Part shown: positions 27,986-39,555 of the stretch, in pieces
How the letters are laid out: each line of letters begins with the position of its first letter
Numbering within the stretch: position 1 is the first letter of the stretch
Translations under genes and position numbers: made by a program
Notes under the pieces: model-generated
Told to the model about the DNA's origin: nothing
The model's input: the letters and a program-made list of their open reading frames with translations, nothing else
Databases searched by the model: none
Source of the DNA: Coffea arabica
Taxonomy: Eukaryota; Streptophyta; Magnoliopsida; Gentianales; Rubiaceae
Reading direction: 5' to 3'
DNA: 64,000 nt
NCBI RefSeq assembly: GCF_036785885.1
Contig: NC_092329.1
Coordinates: 2,728,001 to 2,792,000, forward strand

Positions 27986-30900
27986 ATGTCGATAAGTAAA
28001 ATCCAGGAAAATACCAGTAAAAACAATGCTAGATTGACCTGGGAAGGCTGCAGCATCTTGCTTGACATCAACGATGGTGAACGAATGGTTTTTGAACGTT
28101 TGACTGCAGGCGCGTAAGTTTTCTTAGCCGCGCAATTGGTGCATTGCATGAATTTTTTTTAAAAAATTCGATTTAAATTTTGGAATGTTGATCGATGAGT
28201 ATTAAGTTAATTGGTTTTTAATTTCCTTCCCCTGCAGTACATTGAAGGTTGGAAATAAGAAGTGCTCTCTTCAGCCTTTTATTAATTGTCCATTTGGGTC
28301 TCTGTTTCAAGTAGAGAACGGAACAGATGGGCCTTTTTTGTCTCGCATTTTTTCGACATCAGAAGGTTTACTTATTTAATTTAATTTGTGTTTTTCCAAT
28401 TATCTTAACATCCAATCTAAATTCAGCTCCTCTTCTGACTCTATCGGTCCATGGCAGTTTCGAGGGATTCTTTATTTTGTTCTTTTGGTTACTTAAAAAT
28501 GAAAAAAAAATGAATTTTGTATGGAAATATTGAAATATGAACCCTGATCAGATTATATTAAATGGTCCAAATTATTATCATCCTCTGCTGTAAGCCTGGT
28601 TCAAATTTGATCAGACTTTACTTGCTGATTATTTGAAATTCCACACTTCTTGAAAAGAGTAGGCTACATTTTGCACTTGCAGTGATGGCATAAAGTGGTA
28701 CAAGATGCTTGACAATTGCCATATCTTCAAATTAAGAATGAGGGCAGTTTTCATGCCAAACAGCTCATAGACCCCCAGAAAACAGTCTTTTGTACCCAAG
28801 AAAGTTTCTTTGGGAGTATGCATTTGACAGATCACTGTAAATGTGGGTGATTAGAAGGCTAGCACAATCATAAAATGAATTCTGGTTTTTCCTTTTATAT
28901 TCACAATGTGTGTAGCGTACAGGGAAAGTGTGAGGGGGGGGGGGTGAAATTTGGTCATTTTCTTCTAAATTTAGCAATTCGGAGTTCACATGAGAGGTGC
29001 TTTTGGTTTTATCTTGAATTTTGGGTTCCTTCCCCTACCCCAAAAAAAAACACTTCTTTTAGCAAACTTTCTCCAGAACTGTGTTGAGCATTTTGCTGAA
29101 TTTTCACTTTCAGGTAGTAATGATCTTCAAGAGGAAAAGGAGTCTCCTACAGTTTATGGTTCCAAAGACAACAGAGAATTGATGGATAATAATACAGCCC
29201 AGTCTCTTACAGGCGAAGATATAGATGAGCTGCGAAGGTTAGAACTTTTAAGTATTTTTTACAATCATTGATCTTTTGACCAAATAGTATCACTTGATTT
29301 TAAGGGTTACAGAAACTACCATAATTTTGTATAATCATGTGCGAGAAATTGGTCAACCTAAATTTTGTCGATATGCTTTCTTTTGTAACTGGTGCCACCT
29401 TGTGAGGCTGTGAATCTCTTATAGTTGTTTGGCCAATTGTTCACCTCCATTGAAATGCAAGAGAATAAAGTTAATCACTTTGATGCAGAAAGGGAGCCAG
29501 TGGAGTTGAAATTATTGAAGCACTCATCACTAATAGTGCAACATTTGAAAAGAAGACATCATTTTCACAGGTAAGCTGGGAATATATGTAATAAAGAATG
29601 AAACATCTGTGAACATATGCTGAACTTCATTCTAATATGCAGGAAAAGTACCGTCTTAAGAAGCAGAAGAAATACTCACCCAGAGTACTTTTAAGGCGTC
29701 CTACTGCAAGAAGGTTAATTCATACCTTTTACTTGCACTGCTTTAGAGGCTTAAGCTTTTAATTTTTTTTTTCCTGAGATCATAAGTTCCATTGAACATA
29801 ATATGCTGCACAATATTAGTCAAATGTTCTATGTTCGCTGCTACTAAAGCTTGTTTTGCAGATAATATTAACTACCCCTTTTCCCTGCTATATTAGCTTG
29901 GTTGTTGTTTTCTTGATGAGTTTAGCTTCTCATATTTATGCTCATTTTGTTTGAATGGTGAAATCTCTGAGCACCAGAGTTTTTGCTAGTGAATTTGGGT
30001 ATTGATGTTTCTATTTCCTGTTGCCTTAAAGCCAATATTTTCCAAAGGCTGAACCAAAATTCAGCAAAACTTTCTTAGTAGATTCAATCGAAGGGATCAC
30101 AAGTGCATTGATGTTTCTATTTTGTTCTAATAAGCCCGTAATGAGCTCAGAAACTCTTTTAGCCAAGGTTTACCGATGTTTGTAATGCGATAATTTGTTG
30201 GTTATCTTCAATTTAAGATTGTTTGATGTATGGTCATCTTGTCTGCTTTTTAACTGTCTTCGCTCCCTTAATACCCTAATTATGCTGCCTTCAAGGGAAA
30301 ACCACTTTACTTGAACTAGTGATATCATTCCTGTAATTTTGCTTGTTTGAAATGGGAGCTGAGGGTGCGGTCTCCTTGAGACATGTTATTTTATGATTTC
30401 TTCCTCCAATTTTACCTTTTTAAAAGCTCAAAGCATTTTTTTTCCCAAAAATAGTCATCTCTATTTGCTAACATTTTGTAACTGGGCTTTTATTTTTGCA
30501 GCATATGTGAGGCATACTTCAAAAAACGTCCAGAACAAATAGGGTAAGGATGTCATGATGTCCAGCTTTGACTCTTTTTTTAATATATTTTTTATATTTT
30601 GTGTCTCAAACTTAATTGTATGATGGTTAGGTTCTTGCGAATGGACGCATTAGCTCTTCTGCTGTCCATGGCTAGTGTAACTTCACATTCAGACGTGCTT
30701 GTAGTGGATATGGTTGGTGGACTTCTTACTGGTGCTGTGGCGGAGAGGTTGGGAGGTCTGCTTTTGTTTCTTACTTAAAGATATATGCTTCTGATTGAAT
30801 TTTTGTTGTACCTGCATATGATACATTAATGGCAACCAATGAAACTAAATCAAATTCATGATTACTATTATGAGCACAGGATGCTACGTGTGAACTTCAT

Positions 30901-32802
30901 AAGGTGGCATAAACCGGTAAACTGATGAAAGTAGCTCATGGTATTGGGTAAAAACTTAAGTTGAACTAAGTAGAGGTTTTTGTCCTCCCATCTCTTTCAA
31001 TTCAGATATAAATTCTTGTAAATTGCATGTACAGCTTGATTGATGGTAAAATTTGGCATTGTAATTTTCTACCTTGGTATTGATTTTACTAACTTGGGTT
31101 GGAAAGAATAAATTGATGAAGCAATCAAGTGAACAGCTAAGTGTCTTTTTTTGTCCTTTGTTTCTTTCACATTCTTATTAGTAGAGTATGTGACTTTCTT
31201 AGTTAGCTTTGTTATTCTTGATCATGCACCTGTTTCCTAGGTTGATAGAAACTGTAATGTTGCTGTTATTTTCTACATCTCTGTCATGGTTTCATTGGTT
31301 TTATTTTTTGACTCAGTTGGATTATCTTCTGGATTTAATGCCCCATTAAATATATCCCATCGTAATTTGTATGTAAACCAGACTATCAAATTGAGTTTTC
31401 TCTTAAAGTATACTATAGATGTTCTTAAAGTATTGAGAACCAGTGGTGATCAGTTTAGTAGTCATCAGATGCATACTTTTTTCAGGTAATGGTTATGTGT
31501 GCAATACGTATCGTGGAATTACACCGTATCCCATTGATATTGTCCGGATGTTCAACTTTGGTACAGAGATTTGTGAAAGGTAACTTCTCTCTGTGCTTGG
31601 ATTTCAAACTATTTAGTGGTGTGGGTTTTGGGAGCCAAGTTAGCTTGTATTTTAGTGTCCTTCTAGGTTGTTTCAAGTTATTGCCTTGTTCGTAGCAGTG
31701 ATATTTTGTTACTGCTTTTTCCTTGCTCTAGGATTGTAAATTCTCCCTTGACAGAGTTATGTGCAACTTCAAATGTAACTTCAGTATCAAGCAGCCAACT
31801 GGAAGAAGCCTGTGGCACCAGAAGCCAGTCAAATGTAGGATACATTTGCTTGTTATCCTTGCTGCTTTTCAATTCATGGCGTCTTAACTTACAGGTGGCC
31901 ATTTTTTTCAGGAAGAAGGTCCTTCTTCCTCTGTGCCCTCTCTGGACACGGGTGAAATTATGATATCCTCTGAAGATGGCGACACAGACATTAGTCCTGC
32001 TTCTCTAGCTGTCAAACCATGTAAAGCTACAAAGGTCGGTCAGAAGGCACCACTGGATGCTATTAAGTCATGGAGGGAAAATGGATTCTCTAGGTTGACT
32101 TTTCCATGCACATGAGTTGTTCACTGTCTCACGCAATGTTTTGGCTGTATGGTCTGAATTTTATTTCTTTTTCAGTTTAATAATCGCTGCTCCACAAATT
32201 GATGCTTGGAGCATGGTCAAAGAACTTCTCCCTCTGCTGTCATTTTCAGCTCCTTTTGCAGTTTATCATCAGTATCAGCAGGTTTTTTTATGTTCTAAAG
32301 TTCTCAATTTGGACATTTTATATTTTGTTTTGAGATGGGCTTAAATACAGAAAAAGCTATTGAGAATCTTTTTCTATTTCATTGCAGCCTCTTGCTCTCT
32401 GCATGCACAATTTGCAGGTCGGGAAAATGGCTATTGGTTTGCAAATATCTGAACCCTGGTTACGTGAATATCAGGTCTGTTCTACTTCCTGGGTTATCCT
32501 TACTGATCATTGGTTCCTTCAAAATTGGCATGGTCAATCGAGTTTCATTTGTTGAGTAGAAATTAGTTTTTTAATGAACTATCCTTTTGGACATATTGGC
32601 TGCTTCAATCATTTTTTGGTCTTTCCAAAGCGTATGTTTTCCTTTTCCTTGTTAGTGTATTTATCACTTTTTTGCGGCTCGTCTGGATGTTTAATGATAG
32701 TTTACAACACAGGTCCTTCCATCCAGAACCCACCCACACATGCAAATGAGTACATCTGGCGGGTATATACTGAGCGGGACCAGGATATATGGTTCCAAAT
32801 AG
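27986..32802 (+). CDS. TRM6: tRNA (adenine58-N1)-methyltransferase non-catalytic subunit TRM6
   Basis: Partner of the catalytic TRM61 in the nuclear complex that makes m1A58 in tRNA, including initiator tRNA; the yeast homologue is Gcd10. Thirteen exons: 27986-28113, 28238-28365, 29114-29237, 29489-29570, 29643-29713, 30502-30543, 30631-30755, 31486-31579, 31732-31834, 31912-32093, 32176-32281, 32388-32474 and 32713-32802. All borders are GT-AG and the exons join in frame to 454 codons including TAG (453 aa), about the plant family length. Diagnostic stretches: DNRELMDNNTAQSLTGEDID, KYRLKKQKKYSPRV, SICEAYFKKRP, VDMVGGLLTGAVAERLGGNG, NTYRGITPYPIDIVRMFNFG and AAPQIDAW, ending VLPSRTHPHMQMSTSGGYIL and a short tail. 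No SAM-binding motif is expected in this subunit. The gene looks whole. Confidence 0.95.
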
Positions 32803-33789
32803 CAACTTGTAGTAATTAGATTTGTGCCCTTCCTTCTGTTGCATCTTAACCATTCCTTTAACAGAGCATGCAGTTCTTTTTCTTAGATCTCACCCTGCTG
32901 TTTCTCAGAAAACATTTATTTAGTTGATGTCTGCTTTCTTCTGTAGACATTTTTCAACGGATGAGCTAATTATCATCCTGCTTGAGGATTGTATCAAATC
33001 TAAAGGGGATTTCTCATGCTGCTGTACATTTTTTTTTTTTGGTGTTTTTTTTGGGGGGGCGGGGGGGGTGGTTGTTGTTGAACTCCCCTATGGGCGTCTC
33101 GTAGTCGGCACCAGTAAAGATAATGCAGCAAAGGATTGACGGAGCAGAAAAAGTCCGTGGCCCAGATCTGGTAATATGAACAAATCTTTGTTGGGCTATT
33201 TACTTCCTTATAATCACCCATAGACGGAGCCCAAGGGCCATCAACCGAAACAGTACCTTCGGCCTCATTCTATCGCAACTCAAGTTAAGGCCAAGAGTCT
33301 ACTGGCAATCTAACTCGCAATGGTGTCTGTACTTGGCTCTATTATCATTCGAGCAAAGCTCAAACTACTTTAAGTCAGCCACAAGTTGGAATGGAGCCTA
33401 AATCGATCCACTCATTATTTTGTGCATGGTTGAGACGTTGGTTTTCCGTTGAACTCAAACAACTTTAAAAAGTTGCCAAACAGTAAATATTGTTTGAGAT
33501 TAAATTAATTGGTCAAGCTAGATCCATACGAGGTGTGTAATGCATAGCTAAAAAGACATCAAGTCACTATTCGAATGACTAAACAAATACCAATTGACGA
33601 ACTGAATCCCACCAATACCTAAAAAGATTGCAAGTACTGAATATTCAACAAGTTTAAAGATTACACTGTCAATATACACAAGATTTACTCTTGTCAAAAA
33701 TTAATTTTTAATTTCATCATATTTTCACATGCTCTCATCTAAGAGTTTTTTTTTTTTTCCTTTATCTGGTTCAGTGGCGGATCTCAGCC
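32803..33789. other. Spacer between TRM6 and the E2F array
   Basis: TRM6 3' UTR, then a T-run/G-run tract at 33029-33071 (eleven Ts, then mixed T/G, then long G runs). The remainder is unremarkable. The last single-copy base on the left of the array is about 33789. Confidence 0.6.
33029..33071. repeat. Poly-T followed by poly-G tract
   Basis: A run of Ts is followed by a second T run and then G runs of seven and eight or more, broken by single bases. The G-rich part could form a quadruplex on the plus strand and is prone to sequencing and length error. Confidence 0.85.
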
Positions 33790-33965
33790 GTTACAATTGG
33801 AAAAGAATAATGTGAGGATTTGAGAGTTAAACAAAGATTTCACGGTCACTTAACTAATCCCTCTATCAGTTTAAGTTGATCTTGGATCTTGTATTTGTCT
33901 TGGTGCCCTAATCCTACTCATATTTAGGGGTTAATTGGCCCATTCAGCCGTCATTTTGTCAAAAA

Positions 33966-33973
33966 CCGGGAAA
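33966..33973 (-). promoter_or_regulatory. Candidate E2F-binding site (copy 1; repeated in every unit)
   Basis: CCGGGAAA on the plus strand reads TTTCCCGG on the minus strand, matching the plant E2F consensus TTTSSCGS. It lies about 235 bp before the E2F ATG and 27 bp before a TATA-like element. The same octamer recurs at 39315, 44664, 50013 and 55362. Autoregulation is an inference; an octamer match alone is weak. Confidence 0.5.
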
Positions 33974-33999
33974 AGCCCAAGGAGTTCAAAGGGAGGGAG

Positions 34000-34007
34000 T
34001 TTAAATA
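34000..34007 (+). promoter_or_regulatory. TATA-like element of the E2F gene (copy 1; repeated in every unit)
   Basis: TTTAAATA about 200 bp upstream of the ATG, followed by a CT/CA-rich probable leader with ACTC repeats (about 34068-34090). It is the best TATA-like word in the roughly 420 bp upstream of the ATG that each unit carries. It lies next to the G/A site that varies between copies (33993 in copy 1). Confidence 0.45.
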
Positions 34008-34206
34008 TGACGCGCACCGCCAACAGGCTAAGACTTCCCCCACCTGGCATTCGGTAGCCATCCACGCACTCACTCACTGACTCACTCACCTATTTTTCCG
34101 CTCGTTTTCCCTAAACCAACAAGATCTTTCAAAACTCCCCCTCTTCGGTCTCGTCTTCAGACTCTCCCATTCTCTTTGGGCTTTTCCCCTGGAATTCCTC
34201 CTCCTC

Positions 34207-37200
34207 ATGTCGACCTCTGGTGATGGTAGAGGTAGAGGTAGAGAGAGACACATTGACATTGATTTGAACGTTAGTTTAAACAGCAGTTTCGGCAACTTAT
34301 CCCTCGCAGCTTCTGGTGTTCCTCCCCCTCCTCGTTTGGAGCCACAACATCGTTTCTCGGTTCCCGTGGTCCCGTCCAGAGTCTGTGAACGGCTCGACCC
34401 TTTTGCCTCTATACATTCTCCTCCTGCTGCTGCTGATCCCTCTGCTATTATCAATTACTGCATAGCTCCCAATTTTCTAGATATTCAGCCTAAGGACTCC
34501 TTCACAAGTCGGAATTCACCTTCACTTCTCGGTCTTCCGGTATATTTCTGCTTCTTGACTTTGGTGGGTTTTGTTTCTGATTCCCCTGGTTGAGCTTCCA
34601 GTTGAATTGGTTTTCTTTGTTTTTTTTTTTTTTTTTTGCCTTTTATGGTACGCAAATGTATGACGGCCTTGACGGCTTAGTATCTTTGAAGTGTGTGATC
34701 AAGCAAAGAAAATTTTTTTTAAATGTTGTTCCGTTCTGGATTTTGATTATTCAGTAATTTTTTTATGTTTGAGATTTATGTAATTGTGGGTTCAAAGAAA
34801 ATTCGGTGATCCTTCTCTTCTTTGATTTCTCTCTTTTACTTTTTTTTTCTGGAGGTTTAATCATTAATTTGCGCTTTCACATCATGCTTGAGGTTCTGAT
34901 GTACCATGATAAATGTAACACGAATGTCGAGGAATTAAGAAGAACCTTTCACTATTAAATTCTCACGTCAGTTTTTGTTTGTTGGCGTGTTTTTGTGTGT
35001 GTGTGTAAAACATGATAACATGATAAGCAAGCGCGATAAGCTTCCTACATCTTTGGATAGCTGCCAGCTTGCTGTTCTTTATAATTATTTTGGCGTCAAA
35101 AAGGTTGAATTTGTCACCATTAACCTCTATTATCCGCTGGCAAAAACATATCATACTTGCTTTCTCCTGGTTGGACAAGATTTCAGTTCTAGAAGTAAAA
35201 TTAGTGTTGAAGTATTGGACATTGGTAAAGTACCCTAATATTAGTGATTACCTTCAGCATCTGTATAACTTTCGGTTAGCGAGTTTGTGGTCTCGAGATG
35301 CTATATGAGAATCTTATTGTGGATTTAAGTTTCACGACTTCAGATAAAATGGTTGTGTTATTGCATGCCTTGGAGCAATGGTTAGTAGACATCTAGTTCT
35401 ATAATCTGCAACTTTTGTTGCATGAAATTGTAATTTCTGCTTTAGCTAGTTCATGCTTGTAACTCTACTTCATCAGTGTATTTATTTCGGATAACATGTT
35501 GCAATAATTTATTAGCATATCTATAGATATTTGAGCTCCTGAACCAGCAAATTACTAGTCAATAATTGCATTGTAGATTGCCAAAACATTTAATAATGTC
35601 AGCAATTAATTTGTATTCCATGAGCATATTAATTACAATGCGTTTCCATTTTTGCGAAGGATACGAATGAGCATGGCATCTTTGAAGCTAATAAAGGCAC
35701 AAGTAAAACTAGCTCGGTTCATGACATTACTCAAGCTGTAAATGCCGCTTCACTTAAGCTGCCAGTATCTCTCCTTGAAGCTAAGCAATGCAGCAAAGCA
35801 AGAGGCTCAAATCACGTGAAACCAGGAACGTTGGAACCAAATGCAGGTTAATGGCATATCAGTCGGATTAGACCTTATACAGTTAACCTTACTTTTACTG
35901 TCGTTAATAGCTTGTTGATTCTATTCTTACAGAGGTTCTTGACAATGTGGGTGTAGTAGGTAGCTGCCGATATGACAGCTCTCTAGGTGAGGCAGATTTC
36001 AGAATTTTTAGATGTTAAAAGCCAATTTAATAACATTCGTGCATGGGAGGCTTGATGCATTATTTTTCTTTTATGCCAAGCATTTGTACTAAAAGCTCCG
36101 GAAGTCATGTCTTTGTTGTCTGGCAGGCTTGTTGACAAAGAAGTTCATTAAATTGATACGGGAAGCTGAGGATGGATGCCTTGATCTCAATAGAGCTGCA
36201 GATCTGTTGGAGGTATTGTAGTTTATAGAAGATTACTTGCAAAATATCTTTTCTTCTCCACCCTTAGTAGACAGGATTTTGAAGTAAGGAGTTTTTATTC
36301 TTTTACCACTATTTTTGTTTCACAGCATGCCAAATGCATGTAATATTTATTTATTTATTATTTATCTCAGATGGTTGCTTTCTATCTACAGGTACAGAAA
36401 AGGCGAATATATGATATTACAAATGTCCTTGAAGGAGTAGGATTAATTGAAAAGACTACAAAGAGTCACATACGTTGGAAGTAATGTTGCTAACCTTTGT
36501 TAGTTCCATTTTAATGCCTTTATCGACTTATGATACTAGCATTTTTATATCAGGGGATATGAGATGTTTGGACCGGAAGAGTTGAATAATCAAGCAAGCA
36601 TTCTGAAGGTGATCTGCTGACAATGTTCCTTTTTATGGACATGCATAAATAAATGCTATATGCAACTTGTGTTCTGATTATCATTATGCCCTTGTTAATT
36701 TGTTCATTTTGTTGCACAAGATTAAGTCAAAATACTTGGCTCATTGGACAACTATCTTTCTTCTCATATTGAAATGGGCAAAGCTTAGGATAAACCATCC
36801 TTCTTGAGAAAGTACTCCAATAAGGAACTTGTGAGGTACTATATAGCTTCTGCTACTCTAATGCCTTCGTTGCAAGCTGACGCATAGTCTATTACTGTCT
36901 ACTTCCTGTAGCTAAAAATGGATTTTGCATTACGCACCCCTCCCTTGCCCACTTGAAAGGGAGAAACAAATGATTAGGAACTAGGAGTAATGCATTTTGA
37001 AGCCGTTCTCAAAATTTCGACCATCTAACTGAAGTGGTGCCAAAAGCGAAAAAACGTGTCAATCCCTATGTGATTGTGTAAAAGCAGTAGATTTAACCAA
37101 TAGCTTGCTAAAACTGTAACCAACTGCAAGAATTTTTTGTATGGAAATGAGAAACATGTTGACTATTAAAAAAGTTCAAAACTATTGTCATTATCATGTG

Positions 37201-38557
37201 AATGTGGTAGAAATTTGTTTAACTGAATCATATTTGTTTTCCCCCCTTTATTGGTCCCCTCCTTTTTTTTACTTTTTCTTTCAAAATCCCTTTCCTTTCT
37301 AAAAAATCAACCTAAAGAAATCGTTTGGAAGTTTTTTTTTTTTACCAGAAAACTTGTGGTGAGGCTTTAACTGCAATAACCTTTTGTTTTCCATGACAGG
37401 CTGAAATTGAACGTTTATTTGCTGAAGATTGCAGGCTTGACGATTGCATAAGGTTTGATAATCATGATATGGAAGAATGCCTCTTGTAAATTTCCTAGGA
37501 TTAAATGTTTGGCTTGGATCTTATCCTGCAGGAAAATGGATGAGAAGATGAATGCCCTAGTGCATGCTGGAACTTCTCAAAGGTAAATAATGTCTTCCTA
37601 CGTTTTATTTGTTTACTGGATGCATAACTTATATCACAGTGTTCATCTGCTTGGACTGATTCAGGACCCTTTATTTGACTGAGGAAGATATCATGAGCCA
37701 GCCATGTTTCAGGGTTAGTTAAATTTGTTTCTCTTTGCATTTATATCTTTTTCCCTTTATGTTTGAGATGTTTATGCTGTATGTTTTCTGCAGAATAAAA
37801 CTGTTATCGCTGTAAAAGCTCCACATGCTAGTACTCTTGAAGTTCCTGATCCTGATGAAGTGAGTCTTCTGTACTGACTTAACCGAGAGGTGCCCTTTAA
37901 AGATTTGGATTCCTTGGCCTCTCATAGTGCTGATTGGAATTTTTTGGCATCTGAACAGGATATCGGATTCTCAGAAAGGCAGTACAAACTTATTCTTCGA
38001 AGCACTACTGGACCTATTGATTTGTATCTCTTGAGGTATCTTTTTGCTCAGAACAAATAAGCTACCCTGAGAATATCTAGAGACACCATTCAGATTCAAC
38101 TTCCTTTTCTTCACATTTTAAATTCAGAAGCATGCATGCATGCATGTATTCCAGCTTCTGATGGCTTTGATAATCATTATGACCGTAGCAATCATGGAGG
38201 ACATCATGAAGATGTGAAGGTCAAGCGCAGAAAATTATTGGATTCATCAGTTGTGAATGGTTGCAGACAAGGGGCGGACGACGCGTATTATTCAGATGCT
38301 TCTGGTTTGCAGAGCTCTGATGTATCTGGCATTAATAAAATAATCCCATCGGATGGGGCTGTAAGTTTTCCCAGCCAAACCGACTTACCTTGCAGGGAAT
38401 GAGAACAAAAGGGAATAAGCTACAGATATTCAGAAGAAGTTTTACCACCCTCTAATAAATACCTTGCTTGTGTGACCTGCAGGTTAATGATGACTATTGG
38501 TTGCGATCAGATTACGCGGTCACTGCTACAGATCTGTGGGGTACAGAATGTTCTTAG
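34207..38557 (+). CDS. E2FC: E2F transcription factor (E2FC-like), array copy 1
   Basis: Cell-cycle transcription factor that pairs with DP to bind TTTSSCGS sites; Arabidopsis E2FC mainly represses and promotes endoreduplication. Exons: 34207-34539, 35660-35846, 35933-35986, 36127-36212, 36392-36480, 36554-36608, 37400-37452, 37532-37582, 37665-37713, 37794-37859, 37959-38035, then 38128-38360 and 38483-38557. The first eleven join in frame to 366 codons. DNA-binding domain about 183-251: [24 protein letters not shown], and [12 protein letters not shown] at 224-235. Dimerisation and marked-box region about 251-366, with [15 protein letters not shown] and [12 protein letters not shown]. Exon 13 encodes the conserved end [20 protein letters not shown]. 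With the simplest acceptors exon 12 enters a frame that stops at 38159-38161 (product about 377 aa); the downstream frame needed for exon 13 is open. E2FC rather than E2FA/B rests mainly on remembered synteny. Confidence 0.9.
38131..38147 (+). repeat. GCAT microsatellite at the start of E2F exon 12 (copy 1; repeated in every unit)
   Basis: CATGCATGCATGCATGT follows the acceptor TTCAGAAG, about four GCAT units in all. A change of one 4-bp unit would switch the reading frame of the rest of the exon. All five copies show the same length (also at 43480, 48829, 54178 and 59527). Confidence 0.9.
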
Positions 38558-39555
38558 CAGGCAAATCGTTATCCATCTATTGCAGAAGTTTAGGATCAAA
38601 ATCAACGAGGCTCTCCATTTCACCTGTACATGCATTTATTTATATAGCATTAAAGGAATAGGTTAGTGTTTAGATCATTGATTATTATAGTTTTCCTTGA
38701 AGGACTTGTACAATCCACATCCCTTCCTTCAAGTGTAAAATTGACATGCAGTAAATGCTAATGAATTGTAGGTTCATTAACTATTTTCTTCATCTTTTTT
38801 TTTGCCCCCTTTCTGCCGTTTTTGATACAATTGCTATGCATCACATGGTCGATTCACTTCCAAGGCTGATGTTGCTATCTAACTCAAACGGGCTTTGTAG
38901 TGGCATTAAAATGGTTTGCCTTCTTCACCATTCCGACCTGCATTTCTGCTTTTCCTCCTCAATAGTATCATGTTTACGTTGTCTTCTTAATTGCCTCAAC
39001 ACCGAACATGTTTTCAACATACTTTATGAACAGCTTAGTACGAGATACTAAGTTGAGGTAAACAAAAATGTACCATATGTTTTCTACAGCGAAGAAAGAC
39101 TGGGCCATGCTGGGAGTTTTGACACAAATAAAACGGGAGTTACAATTGGAAAAGAATAATGTGAGGATTTGAGAGTTAAACAAAGATTTCACGGTCACCT
39201 AACTAATCCCTCTATCAGTTTAAGTTGATCTTGGATCTTGTATTTGTCTTGGTGCCCTAATCCTACTCATATTTAGGGGTTAATTGGCCCATTCAGCCGT
39301 CATTTTGTCAAAAACCGGGAAAAGCCCAAGGAGTTCAAAGGGAGGGAGTTTAAATATGACGCGCACCGCCAACAGGCTAAGACTTCCCCCACCTGGCATT
39401 CGGTAGCCATCCACGCACTCACTCACTGACTCACTCACCTATTTTTCCGCTCGTTTTCCCTAAACCAACAAGATCTTTCAAAACTCCCCCTCTTCGGTCT
39501 CGTCTTCAGACTCTCCCATTCTCTTTGGGCTTTTCCCCTGGAATTCCTCCTCCTC

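Noticed and set aside
34086-34454. 122-codon open frame antisense to E2F exon 1, repeated in every unit
   Set aside because: It is the complement of a GC-rich coding exon and has no recognisable protein features; its repetition follows from the array.
33790-39138. Amplification carried by a transposon
   Set aside because: No inverted or long terminal repeats and no target-site duplication at either outer border.
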